DNA of 64,000 nt from Tabrizicola sp. TH137 (GCF_002855575.1 NZ_PKRQ01000001.1:682001-746000); one strand, 5' to 3'. Shown: positions 25,734 through 36,785, counted from the first letter of the stretch. Made by a program: numbers and translations. Notes: a model not told the origin generated them from the sequence alone.

Positions 25734-26015
25734 ATGGAGCAGCGCTTCCTGATCTCGGCCCGCAACGATCTGGCTGCGCTGCGCGATCATTATCGCCGCA
25801 CCCTGCCCCCCGGCCTGCGTCACGGGCAGAAGCATCTGTCCGAGGCGCTGAACCGCCTTGCCGACAATCCGGAAGCGGGGATTCCCCTGCCCTCGCCCCA
25901 AGGATTGCGGGCGCTGGCGCTGCCGATCATTCCCTTCGTGCTGATCTACCGCATCCGGGGATCGCGGATCGAATTCCTGCGCCTCTGCGGGATGGGTCAG
26001 GCCGGAAGGCCCTGA
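25734..26015 (+). CDS. RelE/ParE-family toxin
   Basis: A 93-residue protein with the layout of the RelE/ParE superfamily: MEQRFLISARNDLAALRDHY at the start (the beta-strand and the helix), a central helix ending LADNPEAGIPLPS, and the strand pair LPIIPFVLIYRI...IEFLRL. ParE toxins inhibit gyrase and RelE toxins cut mRNA on the ribosome; which one applies is not clear. The 3' end overlaps the convergent hutD-like gene by 19 bases. Confidence 0.65.
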   Translation: MEQRFLISARNDLAALRDHYRRTLPPGLRHGQKHLSEALNRLADNPEAGIPLPSPQGLRALALPIIPFVLIYRIRGSRIEFLRLCGMGQAGRP

Positions 26016-26530
26016 ATCCGCACCACGACGGCCGGACCGCCCGCGACCGGGCCGGACAGGCCCGCCCCCAGCAGCAGATCATGCCGCCCCATGGCACGCC
26101 CTGCCACCCGCAGCGGTGCGAGGGCAAGGACAGCGACAAGGCCGTCCCCTGCGGGGATCGCGCCGCCATGCAGGATCGCCACATCGGGGCGCGGCAGGGG
26201 GCGGGCCGTCATCACGTTGAAATCCTCGGAAGGACCGGCCGCCGTGCCGGTGGCGGCCACGGCCACATCGCCGGGAAAGGCGACGGGGACCAGCGGGCGG
26301 CAGTCGAGCGCGATGCCTTCGCCTGTCAGCCGAAAGCCGGGACCGGAGATCACGGTCAGGTTCCGCTCGATGCCGGGGAACAGCGAAAACGGCCCGTCTT
26401 CGGCGACCGTCGCCATCGACAGCCGCCAGAGCAGCGCCCCATCCGCCTCGGCCCGCGCCAGTTCCACCGTCACGCCCTTGCCGTTCTTCCACGGCTGGCG
26501 GGTGTAATCGGCGGGTGACAGATGCCTCAT
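25997..26530 (-). CDS. HutD/Ves family protein
   Basis: A 177-residue cupin-fold protein with the family opening YTRQPWKNGKGVTVEL, and the core RLSMATVAEDGPFSLFPGIERNLTVISG. HutD members occur with histidine-utilisation genes, and Ves with a heat response in E. coli; neither context is seen here. It is at the end of a minus-strand group and overlaps the rmuC stop by 4 bases at its start. Confidence 0.82.
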   Translation of the reverse strand: MRHLSPADYTRQPWKNGKGVTVELARAEADGALLWRLSMATVAEDGPFSLFPGIERNLTVISGPGFRLTGEGIALDCRPLVPVAFPGDVAVAATGTAAGPSEDFNVMTARPLPRPDVAILHGGAIPAGDGLVAVLALAPLRVAGRAMGRHDLLLGAGLSGPVAGGPAVVVRIQGLPA

Positions 26531-27684
26531 TCGGCGGCCTGCGGGCCGATCAGGGGGGCGCCGGGGGTGCCCAGTTCCTCGAAATCGAAATTGTCGAGGC
26601 GGCGGGCGCGTTTGGTGGCCTTTTCGGTGGAGATCTTGATTTCCTCCACATCGCGCTGCGCCTGCCCGAAATGGCGATCCAGGTTTTCGACCCGCGTGCC
26701 CAGCCGTTCCACATCGGCATAGAGCAGCGCCAGTTCCTTGCGGATGGCCCCTGCCTGTTCGCGCATCCGCGCGTCTTTCAGCACGGCGCGCATGGTGTTC
26801 AGCGTGGCCATGCAGGTGGTGGGCGACACGATCCAGACCTTGGCGGCAAAGCCTTCGCGCACCACATCGGGGAAGTTTGCATGCAACTCGGCATAGACTG
26901 CCTCGGAGGGCAGGAACATCAGCGCGCCATCGGCGGTTTCGCCTTCGAGGATGTATTTCTCGGAAATCGCGCGGATATGGGTGCGGACGGCGGTGCGCAG
27001 GTTTCTTTGCGCCTCGGCCAGTTGGGCCGCGTTTTCGGCGCGGCGGAGCGCCTCATAGGCCTCAAGCGGGAATTTGGCGTCGATGACGATGGGGCCGGGC
27101 GGATTGGGCAGGTGGATCAGGCAATCGGCGCGGCGGCCGTTCGACAGCGTGGCCTGCATGGTGAAGGCATCCGACGGCAGGGCCTTGAGGACGATGTCGT
27201 TCAGCTGAATCTCGCCAAAGGCGCCGCGCGTCTGCTTGTTCGACAGGATGTCCTGAAGCGACAGGACATTGCCCGAAAGTTTTTCGATATTGGCCTGCGC
27301 CCGGTCGATGGTCTCCAGCCGCTGCTGCAATTCGCCCAAGGATCGCGCCGTGCGGGTAGAGGTGCCGTGCAGCGCCTCGGTCATCTGGCGCTGGACATCG
27401 GCAAGGCGCTGTTCCATCAGTTTCAGCATGGAGGATTGGCTGACCGCCGCCGCCTCGGACACGTGATGCAGGCCGCCCGCCAGCCGTTCTTGCCCTTCGG
27501 ACAGGGATTGCACGCGGTTCGTCATCCATTCCATCTGCCGCAGCATCGGCCCCGCCATCCGGGCCGAGGAGGCCGCCGCGCGCAGGGTGAGAAGCAGGAC
27601 AAGCACCAGCGCCAGCGCGATGCCGCCTGCGATCAGGATCGGCGGGTCGTTCCAGGCGTATTCCGTTCCGGCAATCGTGATCAT
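26527..27684 (-). CDS. rmuC: DNA recombination protein RmuC
   Basis: A 385-residue RmuC family protein: an N-terminal membrane helix (about residues 12-35), a long coiled coil (about 45-130) and the conserved domain ([67 protein letters not shown]). RmuC limits inversions at short inverted repeats and probably has a nuclease-like core. Start at 27684 overlaps the mutL stop (ATGA). Confidence 0.92.
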   Translation of the reverse strand: MITIAGTEYAWNDPPILIAGGIALALVLVLLLTLRAAASSARMAGPMLRQMEWMTNRVQSLSEGQERLAGGLHHVSEAAAVSQSSMLKLMEQRLADVQRQMTEALHGTSTRTARSLGELQQRLETIDRAQANIEKLSGNVLSLQDILSNKQTRGAFGEIQLNDIVLKALPSDAFTMQATLSNGRRADCLIHLPNPPGPIVIDAKFPLEAYEALRRAENAAQLAEAQRNLRTAVRTHIRAISEKYILEGETADGALMFLPSEAVYAELHANFPDVVREGFAAKVWIVSPTTCMATLNTMRAVLKDARMREQAGAIRKELALLYADVERLGTRVENLDRHFGQAQRDVEEIKISTEKATKRARRLDNFDFEELGTPGAPLIGPQAAE

Positions 27685-29519
27685 CGGCGACCGAAGAGCC
27701 TTTCGATATCGGCGAGTTTCAGTTCCACATAGGTGGGGCGGCCATGGTTGCACTGGCCGGAATGGGGCGTCGCCTCCATCTCGCGCAGCAGGGCGTTCAT
27801 CTCTTCGGGCCGCATCTGGCGGCCGGAGCGGACGGAACCATGGCAGGCCATGCGGGACAGCACGGCCTCGATCCGGGCCTGCATCAGCAGGCTGTCGCCC
27901 TGATCGGCCAGTTCATCAAGAATGTCGCGGATCAGCGCGGCGGCATTGATGGGGCCAAGGATGGCAGGGGTTTCCCGCACCGCCACCGCACCGCCGCCGA
28001 AGGCTTCGATGACAAGACCGAGGCGGGCGAGTGCCTCGGCATGGTCAAGGATGCGGGTCGCGTCGGTGGGCGAAAGCTCCACAATCTCGGGGATCAGCAG
28101 GGCCTGCGCGGCGATGCCGTTCTCGGCCATCTGGCGTTTCAGGCGTTCATAGACCAGCCGCTCATGCGCGGCATGCTGATCGACGATGACCATGCCGGTT
28201 TCGGTCTGGGCGATGATGTAATTCTCATGCACCTGCGCGCGGGCCGCGCCGAGGGGGCGATGGGTTGCCTCGGGTTCCGGCGGCGCGATCTCGGCGCGGG
28301 CGGCGGGAGCCTCGGCAAAGCCGGGGCTGGCAAGCGGGGCCTGAAAGGCGAAGGCGCGCGACAGGCTGGGCTGCGACGGGCGGTCCATCTGGTAGATTCG
28401 CGCAGGGGCCGGTTCCGGGCGGAAGGCGGCGAGTGTGGCGTCGCCGACCGTGCTGCTGGCGCGGTGGCCTGCCCCGGAAAGGGCGGTGCGCAGCCCGGTG
28501 ATGATGAGGGAACGCGCCGCCTCGGGCTCGCGAAAGCGCACCTCGGCCTTGGCGGGGTGGACGTTCACATCGACCCGTTCCGGATCGCAGGTCAGGGTCA
28601 GCACCGCCGCCGGGTGGCGGTCGCGGCTGAGGAAATCGAAATAGGCCACCCGCAGCGCGCCCAGAAGCAGGCGGTCCAGCACGGGGCGGCCATTGACGAA
28701 AACGAATTGGGCCACCGCAGACCCGCGCGAATAGGTGGGAAGGGCGGCATAGCCCGAAAGCCGCATCCCGTCGCGTTCGACGTCGATCTTCAGCGCGTTC
28801 TCCACGAAGTCCACCCCCAGCACGGCGGCAAGGCGGGCATGCAGCGCGTCGAAGAAATCACCCCCCGATGGATCGGCGCGAAAGAGGGTGCGCCCCTCGC
28901 CCCCGCCCGTCACATCGCGCAGGGTGAAGCCGACGGTCGGTTCGGCCATGGCAAGGCGCTTCACCACCTCGGCGATGGCCTGCAATTCGGCCCGGTCGGA
29001 GCGGAGGAATTTCAGTCGCGCCGGGGTAGCGAAGAAGAGGTCGCGCAGCTCTACCACCGTGCCGCGCGTCAGGGCGGCGGGTTTCACCGCGCCCATGCGC
29101 CCGCCCGCAACGGTGATCGCCGCCGCCTCGCCCCCCGCCACGCGGGAGGTGATGGTCAGGCGACCGACCGCGCCAAGGCTGGGCAGCGCCTCGCCGCGAA
29201 AACCGAAGCTGTGGATGTTCAGAAGATCGGACCCGTCGATCTTGGACGTGGCATGGCGCGACAGGGCCAGCGGCAGGTCATCCGCCGTCATGCCACAGCC
29301 GTCATCGGTAACGCGGATCAAGGTCTTGCCGCCATCGGCCACATCGACGGAAATGCGGCTGGCCCCGGCATCCAGCGCGTTTTCCACCAGTTCCTTCACC
29401 GCAGAGGCGGGGCGTTCGACCACCTCGCCCGCCGCAATCCGGTTGACCGCCGACTCATCAAGTTGGCGGATCACCGGGCGGCCCGATGGGCCGGATATCT
29501 TGGGGGCGGGTGCGTTCAT
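27681..29519 (-). CDS. mutL: DNA mismatch repair protein MutL
   Basis: The 612-residue protein has the GHKL ATPase opening ([27 protein letters not shown] is the region around residues 26-50; key motifs are the NALDAGA Asn and DDGCGM), [10 protein letters not shown], and [18 protein letters not shown]. The C-terminal domain includes [12 protein letters not shown], matching the DQHAx2Ex4E endonuclease motif, so it should nick DNA itself, unlike E. coli MutL. No MutS gene lies in the window. It is coupled to rmuC. Confidence 0.95.
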   Translation of the reverse strand: MNAPAPKISGPSGRPVIRQLDESAVNRIAAGEVVERPASAVKELVENALDAGASRISVDVADGGKTLIRVTDDGCGMTADDLPLALSRHATSKIDGSDLLNIHSFGFRGEALPSLGAVGRLTITSRVAGGEAAAITVAGGRMGAVKPAALTRGTVVELRDLFFATPARLKFLRSDRAELQAIAEVVKRLAMAEPTVGFTLRDVTGGGEGRTLFRADPSGGDFFDALHARLAAVLGVDFVENALKIDVERDGMRLSGYAALPTYSRGSAVAQFVFVNGRPVLDRLLLGALRVAYFDFLSRDRHPAAVLTLTCDPERVDVNVHPAKAEVRFREPEAARSLIITGLRTALSGAGHRASSTVGDATLAAFRPEPAPARIYQMDRPSQPSLSRAFAFQAPLASPGFAEAPAARAEIAPPEPEATHRPLGAARAQVHENYIIAQTETGMVIVDQHAAHERLVYERLKRQMAENGIAAQALLIPEIVELSPTDATRILDHAEALARLGLVIEAFGGGAVAVRETPAILGPINAAALIRDILDELADQGDSLLMQARIEAVLSRMACHGSVRSGRQMRPEEMNALLREMEATPHSGQCNHGRPTYVELKLADIERLFGRR

Positions 29520-29566
29520 GCACCCATATGTAGCAGGCCGGGGCGGGCGAGGCCACAGATTCGGCG

Positions 29567-30889
29567 CTACTCCGTCGCCGTCACACCCTGCGGTTCACCC
29601 ACGATGACAAAGCGCAGCGCATCAGGCGTGTAGAGTTCGCGCGCCACGCGCTGCACATCTTCCATCGTGACCGCATCGACCTTCTGGTTGCGGGTCTTGG
29701 GGTAATCGGAGGGAAGGCCCATCATCTGCATGTTCACCATGATCGAGGCGAGCGGCCCGTTCCCGTCGAAGCGCAGCGGATAGGCGCCGGTGACATAGGT
29801 CTTGGTCGCCTGAAGCTCTGCCTCGGTCAGCCCGCCTTCGGCGATCTTGCGCCATTCCTCGCGGATCACCTCCACCGCCTCGGCCACGCGTTCATTGGCG
29901 ACGGAGGTCTGGCCCATCATCACCTCGGCCTCGTCATAACCAACAAGCGAGGTGCCGATGCCATAGGTCAGGCCGCGCTTGGCGCGGACCTCGGTCATCA
30001 GGCGGGCGGAAAAGCGGCTGCCGCCCATCGCCTCGTTCAGGATGAGGGCGGGGAAATAGTCGGGGTCATCGGTGCGGATGCCGCCCTGACCGAAGAGGAT
30101 CACCGATTGCGGGCCGGGGAAGGGTTCCACCGTGATGCCCCCGGTCAGCTTCAGATCGGCCTTGCCCGGCAGCGGCGCGCCGGTGGCGGGCAGATCGCCC
30201 AGAAGCGTGTCGAGCAGCGCCCCCAATTCCTCGGCCGAGATATCGCCTGCGGCGGCGACATAGAGCCGGTCGCGCGCCATGGTCGCGGCATGGACGGCGA
30301 TCAGGTCATCGCGGGTCAGGGCGGGGACGGTATCCAGCGTGCCGTCGCTGTCGCGTTCATAGGGGTGATCCTCGAAGGCAAGATCACGGAAGATGCCGCT
30401 GGCGATGCTGTCGGGGTCCTTCTCATCGGAACGCAGGCCGGCGAGGACCTGACCGCGCACACGCTCCACCGCCTCGGGATCAAAGCGGGGCTCCTTGAGT
30501 GCCTTGCGCAGCAGCGCCACGGCCTGATCACGGTTTTCGGTCAGGAATTGCGCGGATACCGCCACCGTGTCGATATCCGACCGGAAACTGAACTGCGCGG
30601 CAAGATCGTCGCGCGCCTTGGCAAAGGCCTGGGCATCCAGATCGGCCGCGCCTTCTTCGAGAAGCGCGGTCATCAGGTTGACCGCGCCATCCTTGCCGGC
30701 GGGATCGAGCGAGGAGCCGCCGCGAAACCGGATTTCCAGCGCGGTGAAGGGGATGCCGGGTTCCTGCACCAGCCAGGCGGTGATGCCGCCGGGGGAGGTG
30801 ACGGTCTGGATATCCACTGCCGCGCGGGCCGGCAGGGCAAGGGTCAGGGCCAGCAGGGCCAGCGACAGCAGGCGCAGGATCGGGGTCAT
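29567..30889 (-). CDS. M16-family peptidase-like protein, non-catalytic partner
   Basis: A 440-residue exported protein (signal peptide ending LALPARA) with the M16 pitrilysin fold. The HxxEH zinc motif is missing: the matching segment reads [11 protein letters not shown]. It overlaps the preceding active M16 gene by 4 bases, the usual arrangement in which one subunit bears zinc and the other shapes the substrate chamber, as in mitochondrial processing peptidase. It should act in the periplasm on peptides or misfolded proteins. Confidence 0.88.
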   Translation of the reverse strand: MTPILRLLSLALLALTLALPARAAVDIQTVTSPGGITAWLVQEPGIPFTALEIRFRGGSSLDPAGKDGAVNLMTALLEEGAADLDAQAFAKARDDLAAQFSFRSDIDTVAVSAQFLTENRDQAVALLRKALKEPRFDPEAVERVRGQVLAGLRSDEKDPDSIASGIFRDLAFEDHPYERDSDGTLDTVPALTRDDLIAVHAATMARDRLYVAAAGDISAEELGALLDTLLGDLPATGAPLPGKADLKLTGGITVEPFPGPQSVILFGQGGIRTDDPDYFPALILNEAMGGSRFSARLMTEVRAKRGLTYGIGTSLVGYDEAEVMMGQTSVANERVAEAVEVIREEWRKIAEGGLTEAELQATKTYVTGAYPLRFDGNGPLASIMVNMQMMGLPSDYPKTRNQKVDAVTMEDVQRVARELYTPDALRFVIVGEPQGVTATE

Positions 30890-32223
30890 TGGGCGGCCTC
30901 TTCACGCATCAGCCAGCCGGTCACGGCGCGGCGCTTGTCCAGAACCTCGGTCGCGGCGGCAACCACATCTTCGGCGGTGACGGATTTCAGGATGTCGGGC
31001 CAGTCCTTCACATCCTGAAGCGTCAGGCCGGTGGCCAGCGCCTCGCCATAGCGGCGGGCAAGGCCGTCGGAATCGTCGCGCGAATAGATATCGGCGGCAC
31101 GGATCTGGGTCTTGATCCGTTCCAGATCGGCGGGATCGGGGCCCTTGGCGATGAAATCGGCGATGGCGGCATCCATCGCGGCCTCGGCATCGGCCAGCGT
31201 GGTGCCGGGGGTGGGCACGACGACAAGGCCGAAGGTCGTGTCATCGACGCTGGACCCGTCATAGAAGGCCGCCGTATAGACCGCCTTCTGCTGGTCGAAT
31301 TGCAGCGCACGCGCCAGGACGGAGGTGGTGCCGCTGCCCCCCAGAAGCTCGGCCAGGATCGTCAGCGCGGCGGCTTTCTTCTGGTCGCCCGGATCGCGTT
31401 CGGGGGCGAGGTAGCTGCGCGAGATATAGGGTTCGGACACGCGCGGATCGGCCATGGTCAGCCGCCGTTCGGCCAGTTGCGGCGGTTCGGTCACGCGCTG
31501 GCGCGGCGCAAGGTCCGGCGCGGCGGGGATCGGGCCGTAATGCTTTTCGGCCAGGGCGCGCACCTCATCGGGCGTCACGTCGCCCGCCACCACAAGGATG
31601 GCGTTGTTCGGCGCGTAATGCGCACGGTAGAAATCCAGCGCATCTTCGCGGGTCAGCCCCTCCATCTCGTGCCGCCAGCCGATGATCGGCAGGCCATAGG
31701 GATGGTTGAGGTATTGCGCCGCCCGCATCTGTTCGGACAGCAGCGCGCCGGGGCTGGTATCGGTGCGCTGGTTGCGTTCCTCAAGGATCACGGAGCGTTC
31801 GGTATCCACCTGATCGGGCGCGATGGTGAGGTCGGCCATGCGGTCGGCCTCGATCTGCATCATCAGGTCAAGACGATCTGCGGCGACGCGCTGGAAATAG
31901 GCGGTGTAATCCCAACTGGTGAAGGCATTGTCGCTGCCCCCCTGCGCCTCGACGATATCCGAGAATTCGCCGGGGGCGATGTCGTCGGTGCCCTTGAACA
32001 TCAGATGTTCCAGAAAATGCGCGATGCCCGACTTGCCTTCCGGTTCATCCGCCGAACCGACACGATACCAGACCATCTGCACCACGACCGGGGCGCGGTG
32101 ATCCTCGATCACCACCACCTCCAGCCCGTTGTCGAGGGTGAACCCGGTAACCGCCTGTTCGGCCAGCGCCGGAGAGGCGGCAAGGAAAAGCGCCGCTAGG
32201 GCAAGACCGCGTAAATCGGGCAT
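30886..32223 (-). CDS. M16-family zinc metallopeptidase, catalytic subunit
   Basis: A 445-residue periplasmic peptidase. The signal peptide is MPDLRGLALAALFLAASPAL-AE. The inverted zinc motif HFLEH (His69, Glu72, His73) is complete, and the third ligand is in ERSVILEERNQR. I chose the ATG at 32223, which opens the signal peptide and has GGAG upstream, over a frame extension to 32298. It is translated together with the non-catalytic partner downstream. Confidence 0.9.
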   Translation of the reverse strand: MPDLRGLALAALFLAASPALAEQAVTGFTLDNGLEVVVIEDHRAPVVVQMVWYRVGSADEPEGKSGIAHFLEHLMFKGTDDIAPGEFSDIVEAQGGSDNAFTSWDYTAYFQRVAADRLDLMMQIEADRMADLTIAPDQVDTERSVILEERNQRTDTSPGALLSEQMRAAQYLNHPYGLPIIGWRHEMEGLTREDALDFYRAHYAPNNAILVVAGDVTPDEVRALAEKHYGPIPAAPDLAPRQRVTEPPQLAERRLTMADPRVSEPYISRSYLAPERDPGDQKKAAALTILAELLGGSGTTSVLARALQFDQQKAVYTAAFYDGSSVDDTTFGLVVVPTPGTTLADAEAAMDAAIADFIAKGPDPADLERIKTQIRAADIYSRDDSDGLARRYGEALATGLTLQDVKDWPDILKSVTAEDVVAAATEVLDKRRAVTGWLMREEAAQ

Positions 32224-32287
32224 CGAACGCTCCGCTTGGCCCGGCGGACCGGGCATGATCTTCCGTCGGAAGGTGGGCCGGGACAGC

Positions 32288-32310
32288 GGCGGGTTCAACC
32301 CGCCCCTACG
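32288..32310. repeat. palindromic intergenic element, short relative (GGCGGGTT/AACCCGCC)
   Basis: GGCGGGTT-C-AACCCGCC is followed by CCTACG, so read on the minus strand it starts CGTAGGGGCGGG, resembling the GTAGGG heads of the longer repeats at 10947 and 15937. It lies 6 bases past the DUF3035 stop. It probably ends or stabilises that transcript. Confidence 0.5.
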
Positions 32311-32316
32311 CGCTTG

Positions 32317-32856
32317 TTACTCTTCTTCGCCCGGCTGCGGCGGCGGGGCCGAAGGCGTGCGCACGCCCGCCTGACGCCAGCGCCACAATTCAGCATGCTG
32401 GTCCAGCGACTGTTCGGCATAGGCCTTGTAATAGACGTTCACGTTGAACAGCCGTTCCAGCAGACGACCGTCATTGTCGCGCCGGTATTCAAGGTCTTCG
32501 GCCGCCAGCGTTTCACGGATGCCCTGCGTCACGCCATAGCGGGCCGCATAGGCATAAAGCCCGCCATGCGCGCTGTTCACGCCCTGGGTCACGGCCGGGT
32601 TGCCGCCCAGGGCGGCCACGGCCTCGGCAGTGGGATTGCGGTCGGTGCGGTTGCCGCCGCCCGGCGTGGGTTCCGGCAGGGCGGCCAGGTCTTCGGGCAT
32701 TTCCAGCGGCTTGGGCGGGATGATGCCGAATTCGTCCGGCCCGCCAGTGGTGGAGCGGACATTCATCAGCGAAGGCACGGTATCGCCATTGCCGCATGCC
32801 GCAAGCGTCATCACCGTCGCCAGAGCGATGGCGGGGAAACGCCGTGGTGCCTGCAT
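32317..32856 (-). CDS. DUF3035 lipoprotein
   Basis: A 179-residue protein with a lipoprotein signal (FPAIALATVMTLAAC, lipobox LAAC), a proline-rich FGIIPPKPLEMPEDLAALPEPTPGG segment typical of DUF3035, and a charged C-terminus. I chose the ATG with GGAGG just upstream, not the TTG five codons earlier. DUF3035 is commonly found between lspA and M16 peptidase genes, as here, suggesting a role in envelope maintenance. The exact function is unknown. Confidence 0.85.
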   Translation of the reverse strand: MQAPRRFPAIALATVMTLAACGNGDTVPSLMNVRSTTGGPDEFGIIPPKPLEMPEDLAALPEPTPGGGNRTDRNPTAEAVAALGGNPAVTQGVNSAHGGLYAYAARYGVTQGIRETLAAEDLEYRRDNDGRLLERLFNVNVYYKAYAEQSLDQHAELWRWRQAGVRTPSAPPPQPGEEE

Positions 32857-32908
32857 GCCTGCCTCCGTCAACCGTCTTGCCCCGTCTTAGCGCATGTCGT
32901 GGCGCGCG

Positions 32909-33439
32909 TCACGGGGTCTTTCCCTTGCCACGGCCGGCCCTTGCCGACCCGCCCTTCGATCCGCCCTTTGCCGCACCATCCTTGCCGCCGGTGAAGAGGA
33001 TCAGCCCGATGGCCCCGGCGAAGATGGAAATGTCGGCCACGTTGAAGGCATAGGGGTTTTCGATCCCGCAGCAGGACATGTTGAGGAAATCCGCCACCGC
33101 GCCATAGATCACGCGGTCGATCACATTGCCCAGCGCGCCCCCGACAAGAAGCCCCGCCGAAATCTGCGCCCAGCGCCCCGGCTCTTCGCGCCGGACCCAG
33201 AGCCAGACCCAGGTGGATATGGCCAGCGCGACCGCGATCAGCACCCAGCGCATGAAATCGGCATCATGGGCGAGAAGGCCGAAATTCACCCCCCGGTTCC
33301 ACGCCATGCGGAAGGTCAGGAAGGGCGGCGCAACCTCGATCACCCCGCGTTCGATCAGGTTCAGGCCGTGGACGATGGCCACCTTGCTGACCTGATCCAG
33401 CGCGAAGATGATGGCGGCGGTGATGGTGGCTGTCTTCAT
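32909..33439 (-). CDS. lspA: lipoprotein signal peptidase
   Basis: LspA cleaves the signal peptide of prolipoproteins after diacylglyceryl transfer. The 176-residue protein has four hydrophobic helices and the conserved boxes [25 protein letters not shown], and the catalytic aspartates Asp117 (VADFLN) and Asp136 (FNVADI). The C-terminal tail is unusually rich in Gly and Lys/Arg ([14 protein letters not shown]). The start MKTATITAA lies 13 bases after the purH stop. Confidence 0.95.
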   Translation of the reverse strand: MKTATITAAIIFALDQVSKVAIVHGLNLIERGVIEVAPPFLTFRMAWNRGVNFGLLAHDADFMRWVLIAVALAISTWVWLWVRREEPGRWAQISAGLLVGGALGNVIDRVIYGAVADFLNMSCCGIENPYAFNVADISIFAGAIGLILFTGGKDGAAKGGSKGGSARAGRGKGKTP

Positions 33440-33452
33440 CCCCTGCCCCCGA

Positions 33453-35039
33453 TCAATGCCGGAAATGCCGCATGCCGGTGAAGACCATGGCCAGCCCCGC
33501 CGCATCGGCCGCTGCAATCACCTCGTCATCCCGCATGGAACCGCCAGGCTGGATGATGGCGGTGGCTCCGGCCTCGGCGGCGGCCATGAGGCCATCGGCG
33601 AAGGGGAAGAAGGCATCCGAGGCCACGACGGACCCATGCGTCAGGGGCATGGGCAGACCCAGCGCCTCGGCCATGTCCTGCGCCTTGCGGGCGGCGATGC
33701 GGGTGCTGTCGATCCGGCTCATCTGTCCGGCGCCGACGCCCACGGTCGCGCCATCCTTCACATAGATGATGGCGTTGGATTTCACATGCTTGGCCACTTT
33801 CCAGGCGAAAAGCAGATCGGCAAGCTCTGCCTCGGTCGGGGCGCGCTTTGTCACAACCTTCAGGTCCGAGGGGCGCAGGAGACCGGCATCCCGGTCCTGC
33901 GCGAGAAAGCCGCCCGCCACCTGCTTGAAGGCCAGACCCTTCGCCTTCGGATCGGGAAGGGCGGCGGTGGTCAGCAGGCGCAGGTTCTTTTTCGCGGCGA
34001 AGATCGCCTTCGCCTCGTCCGAGGCGCCGGGAGCAATGACGACTTCGGTGAAGATTTCGGTGATCCGCTCTGCCGTCGCGGCATCCAGCGGCTGGTTCAG
34101 CGCGACGATGCCCCCGAAGGCCGAGGTGCGGTCGCAGTCATAGGCGCGGGCATAGGCCTCGGCCAGACTGGCCCCGGTGGCCACGCCGCAGGGATTGGCG
34201 TGCTTGATGATCGCGCAGGCGGGGGCGGCGCCGGCAAATTCTGCCACCAGTTCGAAGGCGGCGTCGGTGTCGTTGATATTGTTGTAAGACAGTTCCTTGC
34301 CCTGCCATTGCCGCGCGGTGGCCACGCCTTCGCGGCGCGACCCATCGGTGTAGAAGGCCGCGCCCTGATGCGGGTTCTCGCCATAGCGCAGACCTTGCGC
34401 CAGCTTGCCCGCAAAGGCGCGATAGCGCGGCGCAGTCTCGCCGATTTCGCCGGCAAGCCAGCCCGAGACGGCGGCATCATATGCGGCGGTGCGGGAATAG
34501 GCGGTCAGCGCCATCTTCTGCCGGAAGGCCATGGTGGTGGCCCCGTCATGCGCGGCAAGCTGGTCGAGCAGCGGCTGGTAATCCGCCGGATCGGTGATGA
34601 CAGTGACGAAACGGTGGTTCTTCGACGCCGCACGGATCATGGCGGGACCGCCGATGTCGATGTTCTCGATGCAGGTGGCGTGATCGGCCCCCTTCGCCAC
34701 TGTCTCCTCGAACGGGTAAAGGTTCACGATCAGAAGGTCGATCGGTTCGATCCCATGCGCCGCCATGGCCAGCAGATGTTCATCATCATCCCGCAGTGCC
34801 AGAAGCGCGCCATGCACATTCGGGTGCAGCGTCTTGACCCTTCCATCCATCATTTCCGGGAAACCCGTCACGTCCGACACGTCGCGCACCGTCAGCCCTG
34901 CGGTGCGCAGCATGCCCGAGGTGCCGCCGGTGGAGATCAGCTCCACCCCCCGCGCGGCAAGGGCGCGGGCCAGATCGAGAAGGCCGGACTTGTCGGAAAC
35001 CGAGATCAGCGCGCGTCCGATGGGAACGAGGTTGGGCAT
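33453..35039 (-). CDS. purH: bifunctional AICAR transformylase/IMP cyclohydrolase
   Basis: PurH carries out the last two steps of IMP synthesis. The 528-residue length is standard. The N-terminal IMPCH domain starts [11 protein letters not shown], with STGGTSGML; the C-terminal transformylase domain has [19 protein letters not shown] and [10 protein letters not shown]. It is co-directional with lspA, 13 bases away, and with the heparinase-like gene upstream. Confidence 0.96.
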   Translation of the reverse strand: MPNLVPIGRALISVSDKSGLLDLARALAARGVELISTGGTSGMLRTAGLTVRDVSDVTGFPEMMDGRVKTLHPNVHGALLALRDDDEHLLAMAAHGIEPIDLLIVNLYPFEETVAKGADHATCIENIDIGGPAMIRAASKNHRFVTVITDPADYQPLLDQLAAHDGATTMAFRQKMALTAYSRTAAYDAAVSGWLAGEIGETAPRYRAFAGKLAQGLRYGENPHQGAAFYTDGSRREGVATARQWQGKELSYNNINDTDAAFELVAEFAGAAPACAIIKHANPCGVATGASLAEAYARAYDCDRTSAFGGIVALNQPLDAATAERITEIFTEVVIAPGASDEAKAIFAAKKNLRLLTTAALPDPKAKGLAFKQVAGGFLAQDRDAGLLRPSDLKVVTKRAPTEAELADLLFAWKVAKHVKSNAIIYVKDGATVGVGAGQMSRIDSTRIAARKAQDMAEALGLPMPLTHGSVVASDAFFPFADGLMAAAEAGATAIIQPGGSMRDDEVIAAADAAGLAMVFTGMRHFRH

Positions 35040-35060
35040 GGCAGATCCCCTTGCAAAAGG

Positions 35061-36785
35061 TCAGACCGGAACCGACGCATCCTCGCGGTCCAGATCGCGG
35101 ATGGCGAGCGGAGTATCCTGTGCCTTGGCCAAGGTCCAGCCGATCCGCAGTTCAAAGCCTTCGACCGGCGCGGAAAGGACGATCTGCCGCGTGGCGCGGG
35201 GCTGAAGGCGCCCTTTTTCCAGGTAAACTGACGGATCAAGCGTCATCTGCGCGACGCCGTCATGGCGGAAGACCCAGATTTCTCCGGATTTCAGGGCCAT
35301 CGACACGGCATTGCCGCCCATGTCCAGCCGCGCATCCACATCCGGATGCAGATGGAAGCGGATGGAGACGTTCACCCCCTCGGGCCGCTGGGCGCGCAGC
35401 GCCTGCAACCGTTTCTGGTCAGAGGCGGCATGGACGAAGACCATGTCCGTCCCCGTCAGGCGGCGGCCATGCGAATCCAGCGTCAGGATGCGGGAATGGA
35501 TCAGGCCATGGCTGGCCCGCCAGCCATCCTGCGCGGCCGAAACCGTCTGGCCGTTGTGATCGGCGGTCTGCTGAAGGCTGATGACCGCCGCCCGCGCGGC
35601 GAAATCGTCGCTGCCCTTGCCAAGCCGCGACGAGGAAGAACCGTCGATGGACAGGGTGGAATGCGAGGCGGTGGCGCGTCCGGCCAGCGCCCAATCCTCG
35701 CCGAAGGGGCGGCCGGAGCCGCAGCTTGCGATCAGCGGGCGGCGACCGGAGGTCAGTTCGAAGGCGAGGGTGGAGGCATGGGCCTCGCCCCCGGCCCGGC
35801 CATGCGGCGGGGCGGCGGCATCCAGGATGACGGTGGACCGGCCCGAGGCCAGGCGGACATAGCCCATGGCCGGCAGGCCGGGCGGCGCGGCCCCCCGCAC
35901 GCCGGACGCGGCCAGCGCCGCATCCAGCCGCCCTTCGATCCCCCGCCCGCCGCCATGGAACCGCGCCAGCCCGCCATCGGCATGGCGCAGGGCCCGCAGG
36001 GTGGGCGCGATCCGGCCGATGGCCACCGAAACATCGAGCGGCACCTCGCGCCCCGCCTCTTGCAGCGCCTGCACCGCCCAGTTGAGAAGGGTCAGCACAT
36101 CCAGCAATTCCTCGGGGTTGCGGGTGGGAATGGCCCCGCCCGCGTCGATCTGGCCGCGGCAATCGCGGGCCAGCGCCGCCACCGCGGCCTTCACCAGCGC
36201 GGCCTTCCCCTCCAGCGCCAGCCCCGCGACGATCAGGCCAGTCAGCGCCTCGAAGCGCGGCAGGCCGGGGGCGGCGCGCATCCAGCGGCGGGCGAGGAAA
36301 TGGGTCTGCACCGTGACGGCACGGAAATAGGCGTCGGACCGTGCCTTGTCCTGCCCTTGCAACAGCAGGACGGCATGGTTGATCCAGCGGATCAGGCGCC
36401 GCCCCGTCAGGTCGGGCGTCCAGCCCGGGCCCTGCCCCGCGCCGAAACGGTCGATCCAGCCATAGGTCCAGTCCTGCGCCCGGCGGCGCGCCGTCGCATC
36501 GCCCACGGCCGCCAGATCATCCAGCCAGACGAAGCCCTGCAATTCGGCGGCAAAAGCCGCGTCCGGCGCGGCAATGTCCCAGAGCGCGGTGTTGGGGGCC
36601 TGCACGAGCTTGCCCGCAAACAGGAAATTGCCCGCCACAAGCTGCCGCCCACGCGCGAAAAGGCCGATGGAGCGCGGTTCGGGCTGCGACCGGAAGGCCG
36701 TTGCCCTGCGCGCGAGCCCCGCCCGCCAGACGGCGAAACGGTTGCTCAGCACCCTTGTCGGTCTGTCACCGATGATGACGGCCAT
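35061..36785 (-). CDS. heparinase II/III family protein
   Basis: A 574-residue protein with an alpha-helical N-terminal half (W-rich: YGWIDRFGAGQGPGW, LIRWINHAVLLL) and a C-terminal beta-rich heparinase II/III-like domain with HSTLSIDGSSSSR and FHLHPDVDARL. Family members cleave uronate-containing polysaccharides. There is no evident signal peptide. It is conserved beside purH in Rhodobacteraceae as I recall, which argues for a housekeeping role, perhaps with a cell-surface glycan, rather than for scavenging. Confidence 0.82.
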   Translation of the reverse strand: MAVIIGDRPTRVLSNRFAVWRAGLARRATAFRSQPEPRSIGLFARGRQLVAGNFLFAGKLVQAPNTALWDIAAPDAAFAAELQGFVWLDDLAAVGDATARRRAQDWTYGWIDRFGAGQGPGWTPDLTGRRLIRWINHAVLLLQGQDKARSDAYFRAVTVQTHFLARRWMRAAPGLPRFEALTGLIVAGLALEGKAALVKAAVAALARDCRGQIDAGGAIPTRNPEELLDVLTLLNWAVQALQEAGREVPLDVSVAIGRIAPTLRALRHADGGLARFHGGGRGIEGRLDAALAASGVRGAAPPGLPAMGYVRLASGRSTVILDAAAPPHGRAGGEAHASTLAFELTSGRRPLIASCGSGRPFGEDWALAGRATASHSTLSIDGSSSSRLGKGSDDFAARAAVISLQQTADHNGQTVSAAQDGWRASHGLIHSRILTLDSHGRRLTGTDMVFVHAASDQKRLQALRAQRPEGVNVSIRFHLHPDVDARLDMGGNAVSMALKSGEIWVFRHDGVAQMTLDPSVYLEKGRLQPRATRQIVLSAPVEGFELRIGWTLAKAQDTPLAIRDLDREDASVPV

